Counted from the first letter of the stretch, positions 1 through 13,188 are shown. The stretch: 64,000 bases of DNA from Anticarsia gemmatalis (GCF_050436995.1 NC_134774.1:4322030-4386029), one strand, 5' to 3'. Translations and numbers: made by a program. The notes: a model not told the origin generated them from the letters alone.

Positions 1-215
1 AATGTGTCAGAAATGTCCAGAAAGTAGTAAAAAGTATGCTACTAAAGTGAATAAATTGTGAAAACTTTTGAGTATTCGTACCAAGACAATTTTCAATAAA
101 CCTGAAACATGAATTTGGCCTTTATTTAATCAAATATCATCACAATGGACCATGACGTAATGTATCACAAATATCCAGAAAATGTAAGATTGTTCGAAAA
201 CATTGAGAAAATCTT

Positions 216-530
216 TTTTTTTTTTTTTTTATAACCCATATCTGTCCCACTGCAGGGCAAGGGTCTCCTTCCCAAACGAAGGGGAGGGTTTAGGCCTTGA
301 GTCCACCACGCTGGCCAAGTGCGGGTTGGGGACTTTGCATGCCCTCAATAAATGTATTAAACAAATTTTAGGCATGCAAGGTTTCCTCACGATGTTTTCC
401 TTCACCGTTAGAGCAAGTGATAATTATTTCTAATACACACATAACTTCGAAAAGTCATTGGTGTGTTGCCTCGGATTCGAACCTGCGACCACTTGCGTGG
501 GAGGTGCCAACTTAAACCACTCGGCTAACC
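216..530 (-). mobile_element. tRNA-derived SINE, lepidopteran type, copy 1
   Basis: On the minus strand this begins with a pol III A-box-like TTAGCCGAGTGG (519-530), followed by a perfect B box GGTTCGAATCC (473-483). It ends in a poly-A tail, seen as Ts at 214-230. The body near the tail (ctgcagtgggacagatatgg on the minus strand) resembles a tail common in lepidopteran SINEs. A 6 bp target-site duplication aatctt lies at 210-215 and 531-536. Related spacers near 35.5 and 51.6 kb lack the insertion and show the empty site. Known for the family: non-autonomous, mobilised by a LINE. The short + strand open frame here is an artefact of the SINE sequence. Confidence 0.85.
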
Positions 531-1725
531 AATCTTACAAAGGAATAAAATCTAGCTGTAGAACTAGACTCAGAATTTGCCATTCATAAATTCCATGAAA
601 GAAAAAAAAAGGTCTTGATTTAAGTAAATATCATCACAATGGACCATGACGTTATGTGTCAGAAATGTCCAGAAAAAAACTGTGTTGTGTATTGTAACCA
701 TATGGTATAATGCAATGGACCATGACGTAATGTGCCTGGAACGTCCAGAAAAATAGTGTAAACAGCCTCTCCCGCATTCTCAACTATCCGAGTAAATTAA
801 GCCAAAACAAAATGGTTGAAAGACATCGCTTCACATCGCTCAAAGTTAGCTTCATGCACAATCAGGATCGTACCAGACAAATAGCGTCCGATAGGTAGAT
901 GCCATATGTAAATCTAATGATGTTTGTAAAATTTATTGCAAACATGGTCTTTATTCAATTAAATATCATCACAATGGACCATGACGTAATATATCAGAAA
1001 TGTTCAGCAAGTTTTAAACGAGTTCTCATTCTACAATAAAGCAAAATCATCACATATTATGATTAAAAATGTCAGAAACTTTTAAAACACTTTTCAGCTA
1101 GCGTACCCAATACCTAACCATTTTAATGAACTTGATAAACGAAAAGAGTCTTGATTTATGTAAATATCATCACAATGGACCATGACGTAATGTGTCAGGA
1201 ATATCCATAAAATGTAAGATGGTTCGCAAACGTTGAGAAACTCTTACAACGGAGACTGAACTAGAAATGAACCGATATTCAGAATTTGAACCTTGTTAAA
1301 TGAAATGGGTCTTGATTTATGTATATATCATCACAATGGACCATGACGTAATGCATCAGAAATGTCCAGAAAAATCGTAATAATTATTTTCAAAACTTTT
1401 CATTGTCAGCATTTAATGTCCAGTAAATATTAAAGGTGTACTCTTTCCACATTTCATTAATACCAAGATCATGACATATTATTAGTCAAACGTATTCAGC
1501 AACTTTAAAACATTATTAAGCGCGCACATTGAAAAGTTAAACTGAAGCATTATATTGAACTTGATGAATGAAATGGGTCTTGATTTAAGTAAATATCATC
1601 ACAATGAACCATGACGTAATGTGTCAGGAATGTCCAGAAAACTATGTTGTATACTGAAATCGTCGAATTGCATAAATAGTTAGTAAGTAATATTAGTACA
1701 AGTTAGCGTGAGCGCTTACTCCGGG

Positions 1726-1758
1726 GTGACTGCCGCTGTCATCAGAAATGGCAGTCAC
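1726..1758 (+). other. Hairpin in spacer family (GTGACTGCC stem)
   Basis: GTGACTGCC at 1726-1734 is perfectly complementary to GGCAGTCAC at 1750-1758, a 9 bp stem with a 15 nt loop. The same form occurs at 12595-12627 and in the large-repeat copy at 61294-61326. Members of this spacer family near 4.3 kb have a different stem base pair that is still complementary. It lies downstream of gcataaatag and gtaagtaatattagta, which mark the family. Function unknown. Confidence 0.6.
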
Positions 1759-2600
1759 GTGGAAGACATCAATTGTGAATATTTCGATAAGAATTTAAAC
1801 AATAATTAAACAACAATATCTTTAAACACGTAATTAACTCACACTCGCAAATTAGCAGCCTTGCAGTGAAACATGTGGACTGGAGACGTTTTGAAACGCA
1901 ACAAGTGCACCGGTGTAAAGACTGAGATACTTGTCGACAAACGATTGTGGTCTTTATTCAATTAAAAATCATCACAACTGAAGTGAATAAATTGTGAAAA
2001 CATTTGAGTATTCCTACCAACACCATTTTGATTCATGCCCGAAACATGAATTTGGTCTTTATTCAATTAAATATCATCACAATGCATCAGACGTAATTTA
2101 TCAGAAATATCCAGAAAATATCGGACATATGTTTTCAGTCACCGTTCAGTCTGAAACTATAAACTTCGCTTCTTAAATATACAACCCTAAAATTGCATTT
2201 GAACTTGCATTGCAATCGCATAAAGATACAGTACAGAAAATCATATTGTAATTAAACACTACTAAGTTGGTCTTTATTCAATCAAATATCGTCACAATGG
2301 ACCATGACGTAATGTATCAGAAATGTCCAGGAAAAATGTAATACTATTAAGAATCGTAACTTTATAAATCGGTAGGTATAAAATTAAAGAAACAACATAT
2401 TATTTTTATGTTCATCATATGACAAATTCATCGTTACTGGCAATACATTTAAAGTTGTTAGTACGTTTGCAGTAATCTATCGGAGAAGTCAGAAATATCG
2501 AGAACAACTTTTTAGCTCATTTTAACCGTAAAAATCTGTAAATGGTAAGTAAGTTAATATTACTACAAGTCAGAGTACTTACAATGTAAAGTTAACTATC

Positions 2601-2843
2601 TGTAGAGGAACGAGGTGATCATGTTCCTCCAACACAAAGGGAGGATCCTCCGACCAGGCGAGTTGATCGTGCCTGGTGGGCCTAGGCTGCCCGACGGTTG
2701 TAGTCGGGAACTTGTATATATAGTCAGTTGCAGTGCAAACTTCGATAGCGCGATCTAGGACTTGTGACGTCAGTCACACTGCGCGTGGTGGTCGGTTGCG
2801 CGCTGGTCCCAGTAGATGTCGCTGTATGTAGCGAGCCGCTACA
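2601..2843 (+). repeat. Left LTR of TRIM-like element
   Basis: 243 bp. It differs from the right LTR by about three substitutions and one 1 bp indel. It contains a TATA-like tatatata at 2715-2722, a hairpin around cccgac and gtcggg, a full palindromic CRE TGACGTCA at 2765-2772, and a terminal inverted motif TGTAGC/GCTACA at 2827-2843. The CRE shares TGACGT with the array core; this may be coincidence. Confidence 0.75.
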
Positions 2844-2914
2844 TCACTCCCCTTCAGACCGTAGGTCGATCCTCTCTTCATGTCAGTCAGTCTCTCCAGT
2901 GCCATGCATTGATG

Positions 2915-3056
2915 AGTTCCAGTGAGTCGGAACTCGAATTCCGCTAGTCCCAGTGAGTCGGAACTGTATGCCGCTAGTCCCAGTGAGTCGGAACTGTATG
3001 CCGCAAGTCCCGGTGAGTCGGAACTGTATGCCGCTAACTCCAGTGAGTCGGAGAGG
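2915..3056 (+). repeat. Tandem 30-31 bp repeat inside TRIM-like element
   Basis: About five copies of a unit containing cccagtgagtcggaactg followed by tatgccgctagt start near 2921, 2952, 2982, 3012 and 3042. A degenerate gagtcgggg copy lies near 3090. They create the long GC-rich open frames on both strands here. I do not read those frames as genes. Confidence 0.85.
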
Positions 3057-3383
3057 TGCGGTGTGCGGTGTGCGGTGAAGTGTCCCCAGTGAGTCGGGGC
3101 GAGGTGCTTGTTGTCTGCGGTGAGTCGAGACGAAGCGTTGCGGTGCCCTGGGTGCGTCAGAGTAGCGTGACGATGATGCCCAGGTTGGATGCCGCTGAGG
3201 CCGTAGGGTATGCCAGTCATGTGCGTGAGCGACATGTTCGTGGAGTGCCCTGGTGTGGCCGAAGATGCTGGCTGGGGTTGTACGACTGCTGCTGTAGGAG
3301 TGAGGAGTGATGAGGGTGCGAAGGTTTGCTGCTGCTGGTCTGCTCTTCGTGAAGGCTGCTACCAATCACGTCGGGGTCACCAC

Positions 3384-3625
3384 TGTGGAGGAACGAGGTG
3401 ATCATGTCCTCCAACACAAAGGGAGGATCCTCCGACCAGGCGAGTTGATCGTGCCTGGTGGGCCTAGGCTGCCCGACTGTTGTAGTCGGGAACTTGTATA
3501 TATAGTCAGTTGCAGTGCAAACTTCGATAGCGCGATCTAGGACTTGTGACGTCAGTCACACTGGGCGTGGTGGTCGGTTGCGCGCTGGTCCCAGTAGATG
3601 TCGCTGTATGTAGCGAGCCGCTACA
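3384..3625 (+). repeat. Right LTR of TRIM-like element
   Basis: 242 bp, about 98 percent identical to the left LTR, with the same TATA-like, CRE and terminal motifs. The small divergence means the insertion is not brand new, yet it postdates the duplication that made the empty paralogue at 52.5 kb. Confidence 0.75.
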
Positions 3626-4326
3626 TATCTAACGTTATATTTTCAGTAAGCCTGAATACAATAATTTAACAACACTAGGAACTCTGCATCCAAAATTTCC
3701 ATATTATGTTCAATATGTGTCTGAAAAACTGGTCTTTATTTAATCAATTATCATAACAATGGACCATGACGTAATGTGTCAGAAATGTCCAGAAAATGTT
3801 CTGCAACGTTAAGAAACTCTTAAAACTTCGATTATTCAGAAAAAAGAGGCGCAAACTTGTCTTGATAAATTAAATGGGTCTTGATTTATGTAAATTTGTG
3901 ATTTACGGAAATGTCCAGAAAACGTTAATTGCATATTAAGCCTAAAGACGGAGATCATCCTCGACCAACATCTAGATAGAGAATTGACCTATCGAAGGAT
4001 AAATATCTTGTAGGTCAAACTACATCATCGAGGATGACGTAAAGACGTATTAATGTTCATTAGAGATTCTTCTGTATTATAGAAATACACTGAGTTAGAA
4101 CGCTTCTGAACAACACACACATAACATACGATATTGCCATATAGCATTAGGTAATTTATATTATTCAGTATGAAAACATGGTCTTTATTCAAATAAATAT
4201 CATCACAATGGACCATGACTTAATTTATCAGAAATGTCCAGAAAACTGTGTTGTATATCATAACCGCAGAAATGTACAGTAAATGAGTTATTATTAGTAC
4301 AAGTTAGAGTGAGTGCTTACTACAGG

Positions 4327-4368
4327 GTGACTGTCCCGGACACTAGTGTCAACAGAAACGACAGTCAC
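4327..4368 (+). other. Hairpin in spacer family (GTGACTGTC stem)
   Basis: GTGACTGTC (4327-4335) pairs with GACAGTCAC (4360-4368), 9 of 9 bases. Inside the loop is a perfect 12 bp palindrome, GACACTAGTGTC (4339-4350). Compared with 1726-1758, one T is C on the left arm and the partner A is G on the right arm, so pairing survives. Other members near 14.4, 45.7 and 49.8 kb have lost part of the pairing. The duplicate is at 63895-63936. Confidence 0.6.
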
Positions 4369-4485
4369 ATGCGATAACCATTTGTGACCATCTCGTTAAA
4401 AGATCTATGATATTATTGAACACCACTCTGTTTAAAACATCAAATCCACGACGCATGTTTTTACAGAGATACAAATTATACTGAA

Positions 4486-5525
4486 CTTGACTTCATAATC
4501 GAAATGGGTCTTGATTTAGGTAAATATCATCACGATGGACCATGACGTAAATTGTCAGGAATGTCCAGAAAATCATTAGTCTATTATGTACGTAAATGTA
4601 GTTCGTACAAGTACTGGAGCAGTAGTTATTTAACAATTCACGGGTGTTAAGTTTCACACTAGAATATATAATATGTGGTCTCAGCTCTAGTCCCTTCGCG
4701 TGAAATGGCTCTTGACAAACTTAAAAGTATTACAAAGACTTTTGAATCTAAGCTGACAGGAACTGGTCTTCATTCAATCAAATATCATTACATTGGACCA
4801 TGACGTAATTGGTCAGAAATGTCCAGAAAACTGTATTGTATGTTAGAACTGTATAAATGTATGTTAAGTAAGTTAGTATTAGTACAAGTTAGAGTGAGTG
4901 CCTACTACAGGTTGACTGTCCCGGACCCTAGAGTTACCAGAAATGATAGTCCTATGAAAATATACAATTATGAACTTCTTGCTGAGGACAGTGCGAGATT
5001 ATTAAACAGCATAAGTAAACCCACAGAGAGTGAATAAACCGCGTTTGTTAATTTTATTTGAAATTGGTCTTTATTCAATCAAATATCATCGCAATAGGCC
5101 ATGACGTAATGCATCAGGAATGCCTAAAAAGTTGAAATATTAAGTATGACACTGAAGTGAATAAATTGTGAAAACTTTTGAGTACTCCTACCACGACAAT
5201 TTTCATTAAACCTCAAACACGAATTTGGTCTTTATTCAATCAAATATCACCACTTTGGACCATGACGTAGTGTGACAAAAATATCCAGAAATTTCATTGA
5301 AATAGAGAACTAAATTCGTTGAAATAAAAAAATAACCATTCGTTCGGAAAAGTATAATTAAAGCATCTGCAGTTAAATTACATTTTAATTGCAACAACTA
5401 CAAACTTCTGAAGTATATATATAATCTTGTAATTGTCCATGGTGTCGCCGCTATCGCCTGCTAATATTCTTGAAATATTAGCTAAAACGTGGTCTTTTTT
5501 CAATCAAATATCATCACAATGGACC
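4486..5525 (+). repeat. Segmental duplicate of 46462-47508
   Basis: About 1 kb covering four successive spacers is shared with 46462-47508 at high identity, with scattered substitutions and small indels. A 72-codon open frame (4819-5037, also 46804-47022) is identical in the two copies, but its relative near 57,700 runs into an early stop, so I do not call a gene. The shared order of several units shows duplication of multi-unit blocks. Confidence 0.8.
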
Positions 5526-8500
5526 ATGATGTAATGTGTCAGGAATGTCCAGAAAATGTAAGCTGTGTCTTCTAACTTATCAGAAATATTCGGAAACATT
5601 GAAAATCTACATTATTTGGCATTCGAGCTAAGTGCGTGGGATGTAGGTTTATACTGAAGTTGACTTGAATAACGAAATGGGTCTTGATTTAGGTAAATAT
5701 CATCACAATGGACCATGACGTAATGTGTCAGAAATGTCCAGAAAGTCCGTAATTTGCTGTGGAAGCATGAAGTGGATTATAATCAAAAACATAATACGAC
5801 TTATTTAGATCATACAAATTATTGAATGAAATTATTTTCTTAAATATTATTCTAATGGGCCTAAGTTGGATAATTAAAATAGATGAATCTAATTGTTAGC
5901 GATTTTGGTCTTTATTTAATCAAATATCATCACAATGGACCATGACGTAATGTGTCAGAAATGTCCAAAAATTGTGAGACATGTCTTTTCATTACATTTC
6001 AATAATACAGTTAGATAATTACTAGCAGGTACGCATTAAATTAAACTTGCCTTGATAAACGAAATGGGTCTTGATTTAGGTAAATATCATCACAATGAAC
6101 CATGACGTAATGTGTCGGGAATGTTCAGACAAATGTTCGATAGTGTAATATATGAGGTACATTTTAACACTAACACGTTAAAGTCGGTATAGAATAAGAT
6201 GGTAACTAGCAGTCAACTAAGCAAATTTTATTCAAAGTCGAAAACACTTTGTAATATTCATTAATGTGACGAGAGATCACAGCGCTCACACACTTAAGTT
6301 TAAGAAGTAAACGAACATTTGAACGAGTCTGGTCTTTATTTAGTCAAATATCATCATAATGGACCATGACGTAACGCATCAGGAATGCCCAGAAAGTTGT
6401 AATAAGTATGCTACTGAAGTGTAAAAATTGTGAAAACTTTTGAGTACTCCTACCAACACAATTTTCATTAAACCTCAAACATGAATTTGGTCTTTATTTA
6501 ATCAAATATCATCACAACGAACCATGACATAATTTATCAGAAATATCCAGAAAACGTCATCATGAAATATATACGGCTTATTGCGCATGCATGCCGCTGA
6601 ATAAATTCACCAATATGTTAATAATTGTGTCCCGATCATTGTTGCATTTCAGTTGAACAATCAAACATTGTAGTGTTGAGCCCTACTTAGCTACAGCGCT
6701 AACCCAAATGCCTATTTAACTTTAAAATTAAAGAAGTGCTAATCTGGCATTTCATACATGAACGGGTCTTAATTTATGTAAATATCATCACGATGGACCA
6801 TGACGTAATGTGTCAGAAATGTCCAGAAAACGTAATTATGAAATATATAGGTACGGCTTATTGGTAAATGTCAAAAGCAATATCCAGACTGTGTCACATG
6901 TCTAAATACGCACTAATCTGGCATTTTATACATGAGCGGGTCTTAATTTAAGTAAATATCATCACGATGGACCATGACGTAATGTGTCTGAGATGTCCAT
7001 AAAGTTCCTATATGAAGTATAACAGTGATGTGCATAAAACGTCACAAATAATGACAAGAAAGCACACAGAGCTCAAATAATTAGTAAAAAACATTTCACA
7101 AATAATTATAGTAATTCAGCATTATAAATCTGGTCTTTATTCAATCAAATATCACCCCGATGAACCATGACGTAATATATCAGAAATGTCCAGAAAACGT
7201 CAATTGTTTATTAAGCCTGAAGGCCGAGATCATCCTCAACCAACATCTAGATAGAAAATTGACCTATCGAAGGATATTATATCTTGTAGGTCAAACTACA
7301 TCATCGAGGATGACGTAACGACGTATTAATGTTCATTAGAGATTCTTCTATATTATAGAAATACACTGAGTTAGAACACCTCTGAACAACACACACATAA
7401 CATACGATATTGCCAGACAGTATTTGGTAATTTTATATTATTCTGTATGAAAACATGGTCTTTATTCAATAAAATATCGTCACATTAGACCACGACGTAA
7501 TGTGTCAGAAATGTCCTTAAATTAAACTTGCCTTGATAAACGAAATGGGTCTTGATTTATGTAAATATCATCACAATGGACCATGATGTAATTTGTCAGA
7601 AATGTCCAGGAAAAATGTGGTACTCATTTGAATACACTTTTAAACGGTTTGAAAGAGGATAATAAGCTGTTCGTCTAGAAATTGAGCCATGTCAAATCTT
7701 GAAGTAAACCTGCACCAGAACGAGTGGTCTTTATTTAATCAAATATCGTCACAATGGACCATAACGTCATGTGTCGGGAATGTCCAGAAATTTATAATAT
7801 TAAGTATGACACTAAAGTGAAAAAATTGTGAAAACTTTTGAGTATTCCTACCAAGACAATTTTGATTATGCCTTAAACATGAATTTGGTCTATATTCAAT
7901 CAAATATCATCCCAATGGACCATGACGTAATGTATCAGAAATGTCCAGAAATATTAAACTGTATTTTAAGCTCTAAAATGGAAATTATCTTCGAAGCGTA
8001 CCTAGAAGAGAAATTAGGTGCCTTTACACACACGCTCTTTTGCGCCAAACCACCAAGGAGACCATTTGCGTGGGAGGCACCCACTTATACGACTTAACCT
8101 CCTCCGAGGATACCGAAACACATTGTCAAAAGAGAACTTGTTATTTATTCAATGGGTCTTGATTTATGTAAATATCATCACAATGGACCATGACGTAATG
8201 TGTCAGAAATGTCCGATTATTTAATGAATGATCAATAGAATTTCACCAAGCTGATCCACTCTTATCCCTGATCCTAAAAACAGGGTTTAAGAACATAACT
8301 AGAATGGTCTTTATTTAGTCAAATATCATCACAATGGACCATGACGTAATGTATCAGGAATGTCCAGAAAAACTGCATCATGTATTACAACAGCAGAATA
8401 GTATAAATAGTAAGTAAGTAATATCAGTACCAGTTAGAGTGAGTACTCACTACAGGGTGACTGCCCCGGACACTCATTCCTTCAGAGCCGAGAGTCTCGT

Positions 8501-8964
8501 GGAGATATCACTTTTGAACTTTGAGATAATAATAAATTGTATATAATTATCTCATGGAATTGGTACATTTTCAAACGGACCCAAGAATAAACTTCAGAAA
8601 TTGATCTTTAATCAAAGCTTACATTACTCAGCACGAATATCAAACAAGAAGTATGACTTGTATTAAGCATTTAATTAAACTTGCCTTGATAAACTAAATG
8701 GGTCTTGATTTACGTAAATATCTTCACTTTGGACCATGACGTGATGTGTCAGAAATGTCCAGAAAGTTGTAATATTAAATATAACAACGTTACAAATCGC
8801 AGGGATAATACTTAGTATTATTACCGCAGTTAGGCATTATGAAGTTGGTCTTTATTCAATCAAATATCATCACAATGGACCATGACGTAATAAGTCGGAA
8901 ATGTCCAGAAAACTGTGTTGTATATTTTAACAGAAACGACAGTCACATGAAAAGCCATTTGTGA

Positions 8965-9570
8965 CCAATAAATCTGAACTATCAGTAATATAACATTCAA
9001 CAATTATCTGTGCTTTTTATTACACTAAACTAATATTGATTAAATACATTGATATCATAGTCTTTATTCAATTAAATATCATCACAATGGACCATGACGT
9101 AATATGTCAGAAATATCCAGAAATGCTATAATGTTCAGTATGACAGTGATGTGTATAAATCGTCATTTCGATAACAACAAAACACAAACACACATAAGGA
9201 TACATTCTCCTATATTACATGTATATGAGTACATAAATATTGAAAAAAAAAACGTACCAATCATGACGTTTTAGTCAGAAATATTCAATTAACTGTAATT
9301 CACATTAAACTATCGCTTGACATAAAGCAGGACGCAAGAACGCATCGCGAACTAAACTAGGTTTCTTTAATACAATGGTCTCCATTTAATCAATTATCAT
9401 CACAATGGACCATGACGTAATTTGTCAGGAATGTCCAGAAAAACTAAAGTATGACAGTGACGTGTATAAATGATCAAAAATCCACATTAAATAGGAAAAA
9501 AACACTCAATTAATTGGAACATATGGACCTAAAACCGGAGATTTCATTTATTTTGCTTCAAATAAGAGGT
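8965..9570 (+). repeat. Segmental duplicate of 17413-18018
   Basis: About 600 bp spanning three cores (9058, 9378 and the approach to 9571) matches 17413-18018 at a constant offset of 8448 with few changes. It includes the distinctive poly-A patch and a degenerate catgacgttttagtcagaaat core remnant near 9262. Confidence 0.8.
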
Positions 9571-12500
9571 TGGTCTTTATTCAATTAAATATCATCACAA
9601 TAGACCATGACGTAATGTGTCAAAAATGTCCAGAAATTGTTGTGATTTTTATCACGTCAGCAATACGTAATATCGCGAATCACGAATGTAAAGCTTCACA
9701 CTAGAAAATATAATATATGGTCTCAGCTTTAGTTCCATTGCGTGAAATGGCACTCGACAGAATAAAAAGTATAAAAATTACTTTGGAATCTAAGCTGACA
9801 GTAACTGGTCTTTATTTAATCAAATATTATCACAATGGACCACCACGTAATTTATCAGAAATGTCCAGAAAGTATAATTGAATCATTAATACTGAAATAT
9901 TTTCGTTGAATTTGACCAAAACGTCTTGTTTGACCAGTTTCAACTCTACAAAATCTCTACAAAACTCAACGAAATGGGTCTTGATTTAGATAAATATCAT
10001 CACAATGGACCATGACGTAATTTGTCAGAAATGTCCAGAAAATGCTGACGGTTCGGAAACGTTGAGAAACTTAAAATCAACCTTATTCGCAACTGGCGAC
10101 ATTTATTCTGAACTTTCCTTGATAAACGAAATGAGTCTTGATTTAGGTAAATATCTTTACATTGGACCATGGCGTAATTTGACAGAAATGTCCAGAAAAA
10201 CTGTGTGGAATATTTTAAACGTAGACATGTATAAATGTTAAGATAATAATAGTACAAGTTAGAGTGAGTGCTTACTACAGGGTGTCTGTCCCGGACACTA
10301 GTGTCAACAGAGCGACATTCACAGAGGACTATCCATCATGAACTTCATGTTTACACTGAACACTATATTTTAACAACGCACTAACTTAAAGGTGTACGTG
10401 GAATTTTTGTGTTACGTTCAACATGGCCGTTTTCGAATTTTTTTTTTAATTTTAGCTCAAAATACCATTGTGAAATATAATACAATAAGAGTCTGGTCTT
10501 TATTCAATCAAATATCATCACAATGGACCATGACGTAATGTGTCAGGAATGCCCAGGAAACAGCATGTGTTGTATATTATCCATGGGAACGCTTGTCCCT
10601 CCATGGGAACAATCAATTTCACCATAATGGTGATTACAGTTACCAACCCGGGATGAACATGTGCTACAAGAACTCAACGAGAATGGTCTTTATTCAATCA
10701 AATATCATCACAATGGACGATGACGTAATATGTCAGTAATGTCCAGAGAACGTATTGTAATAATTAGTAAAATGTCCAATATCTTATACTTCTGAAAGTC
10801 GGTAGTCCCAGTACTCGCAACTTGCAACTTTTGCTTATTTTTTAATTAATTGAATATAACCTAACCCCTCCCTTATTACGGAAGGACACCCTTGTCCAAA
10901 CTTACCGTGGAACATAAATGGGTTGAATTTATTTTAAATGAATATAATTTGGTCTTTATTCAATCAAATATCATCACAACGAGCCATGACATAATTTATC
11001 AGGAATGCTCGGAAAATATGCAGAATACCGTCCGAAATGATGTCGCTATAGTATACAGAACTACAACAATAAATCCTGAACGATGTCGAGAAGTCAAGCT
11101 ACGTGTCCACACACACGTGTGCCGCGGGAAGTAGTGGCGGGAGAATACAGAGTAGAAGGACCGACGAAAGGCCGAGAGCCAGAACCCGAACAGTCAATTT
11201 TACTACACTCGCTTCATAAGCCAAAAAATTGAATGATCATGAAGCTCATCAACTAAAAAAGGGTCTTGATTCATGTAAATATCATCACATTGAACCATGG
11301 CGTAATGTATCAGAAATGTTCAGAAAATCATTGGTATCCATCGATAGCGAGATATTGATTATTATCTGTCTACACTAACGCATTTATTTATATTTTAATT
11401 TGATTAATAACTGAGAAATTTCGTATAAAAGACAACATATACTTTCAATCACAAAATTGCTAGTGAAGGCTTAATTCGCCAATAACAAACCCGAGCCTTC
11501 AACGCCGCAATGAACAACTGTCAGTAAGATTTTGGTCTTTATTCAATTAAATATTATAACATTGAACCATGGCGTTATGTGTCAGTAATGTCCAGAAAAC
11601 CGGTACTACATTTTGAACATGAAAACTGTTACAACAATCTATATTATTCTTTATCGTTGAAACAACAATATAGAAACAGCATAATATCAGTTAATACTGC
11701 GACAGTTTCTTTTTCACTGAAAATACATTAAATGTTATTAGCACAAGCACTAGAGCTGTGGTTCATTATACTTATATTATTTACAGACACCAAAAATACA
11801 TTAATCAAACATCGTAATGAACAACTGTCAGTACGAATTTGGTCTATATTCAATTAAATATCATCACAATGGACCATGACGTAATTTGTCAGGAATGTCC
11901 AGAAAATCTGCAAGATGCTGTCTGAAAAAATATCTATATAGTAGAGAACAGTGCAAAAATACCATTGTGAAATATAATACAATAAGTGTCTGGTCTTTAT
12001 TCAATCAAATATCATCACAATGGACCATGACGTAATGTGTCAGAAATGCCCAGAAAGTTAATGTCCGTATTATAAAGTATAACACCGATGTGTATCGATC
12101 GTCACAAATAATGACAAGAGAGCAGACAATGACCCAAAAGGAAGTAGTTCAAGAAATTGTATTGTCATTAAGCTTTATGAAGTTGGTCTTCATTCAATCA
12201 AATATCATCACACCAGACCATGACGTAACGTGTCAGAAATGTCCAGAAAAGTCTTATGTTCAGAACTTTTCATTGCCAGCATTTAATGTCCAGTATATAT
12301 TAAACGTGTACTCTTTCCACATTTCAATAATGCCAAGATCATGAGATTTTATAATTCAAGCATACTCAGCAACTTTCAACATTATTAAGCTCTAAAATTG
12401 AAGAGCGAAATAGAAGCATTATATTGAACTTGATAAATGAAATGGGTCTTGATTTAGGTATATATCATCATATTGGACCATGACGTAATATGTCAGAAAT

Positions 12501-13188
12501 GTCCAAAAAACTGTGTTATATACTGCAACCGTTGAATTGCATAAATAGTTAGTAAGTAATATTAGTGCAAGTTAGCGTGAGCGCTTACTCCGGGGTGACT
12601 GCCGCTGTCACCAGAAATGGCAGTCACGTGGAAGTCATCAATTGTGAATATTTTGATAAGAATTTAAACAATAATTAAACAACAATCTCTTTAAACACGT
12701 AATTAACTCACACTCGCAAATTAGCAGCCTTGCAGTGAAACATGTGGACTGGAGACGTTTTGAAATGCAATAAGTGCACCGAAATTAAGACTGAGATACT
12801 TGTTGACAAACGATTGTGGTCTTTATTCAATTAAAAATCATCACAATGAACCATAACGTTATGTGTCAGGAATGCCCAGAAATTTGTGATTTAAGTATGG
12901 CTCTGAAGTGAATAAATTGTGAAAACTTTTGAGTACTCCTACCAAGACAATTTTCATAAAACCTCAATCACGAATTTGGTCTTTATTCAATCAAATATCA
13001 TCACATTGGACCATGACGTAATGGGTCAGAAATATCCAGAAAACTATGTTGTATATGATAACAGCCGAAACGTATAAATAAGTTAATATAAGTACAAGTT
13101 AGTCTGAGTGCTAACTGTAGTTGTTGTTGTAGTGGCATGTGGAGTCCATTCAAACTTCAGTTTCACCAAGCATCTCTGAACAACTGGT

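Larger units (their letters stand above)
1..2600 (+). repeat. Core-spacer array, block 1
   Basis: The window opens inside a core. Further cores start at the ggtct box near 117 (B), 612 (A), 714 (3' half only), 945 (B), 1148 (A), 1306 (A), 1576 (A), 1949 (B, cut after the leader), 2055 (B) and 2269 (B). All are on the + strand. Spacers are AT-rich. The one after 1576 belongs to a hairpin-bearing family that recurs near 12.5 and 13.7 kb. No gene is visible apart from the SINE at 216-530. Confidence 0.9.
2601..3625 (+). mobile_element. TRIM-like non-autonomous LTR element, copy 1
   Basis: Two direct terminal repeats (2601-2843 and 3384-3625) begin TGTRG and end GCTACA, as LTRs begin TG and end CA. 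They flank 540 bp of GC-rich DNA with no reverse transcriptase or gag. A 4 bp target-site duplication TATC lies at 2597-2600 and 3626-3629. The paralogous spacer near 52,510 has the uninterrupted site (gttaactatctaacg), which fixes both ends. I see no clear primer-binding site or polypurine tract, and the open frames inside are low-complexity products of tandem repeats. Total length about 1 kb fits a terminal-repeat retrotransposon in miniature. Orientation is arbitrary. Confidence 0.8.
1..4432 (+). repeat. First copy of a direct repeat with 59,568 bp offset
   Basis: This segment recurs at 59569-64000 with a constant offset of 59,568 bp. Every landmark checked keeps that offset: the SINE, its 17-T run, the LTR element and the array cores. 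No indel was found. The repeat touches both window edges, so its true length and ends are not visible. It may be one junction of a tandem array of 59.6 kb units, the overlap of a linearised circle, or an assembly duplication. Confidence 0.95.
3626..13100 (+). repeat. Core-spacer array, block 2
   Basis: Cores near 3731B, 3877A (core cut), 4180B, 4506A, 4763B, 5066B, 5228B, 5491B, 5679A, 5907B, 6066A, 6331B, 6489B, 6765A, 6939A, 7133B, 7457B, 7547A, 7728B, 7886B, 8154A, 8307B, 8700A, 8847B, 9058B, 9378B, 9571B, 9806B, 9976A, 10135A, 10495B, 10684B, 10951B, 11262A, 11533B, 11840B, 11992B, 12184B, 12446A, 12817B and 12979B. All are on the + strand. I see no host gene in the intervening spacers; the open frames are short and most start at the ATG inside a core. 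Confidence 0.9.

Noticed and set aside
216..530. tRNA gene suggested by A and B boxes
   Set aside because: No acceptor stem or full cloverleaf, and the poly-A tail and target duplication show a SINE.
2774..3365. 153- and 160-codon minus-strand frames (also 62,342-62,933)
   Set aside because: They lie in the GC-rich tandem repeat of the TRIM-like element, are open in several overlapping frames, and translate the 30 bp unit into low-complexity repeats.
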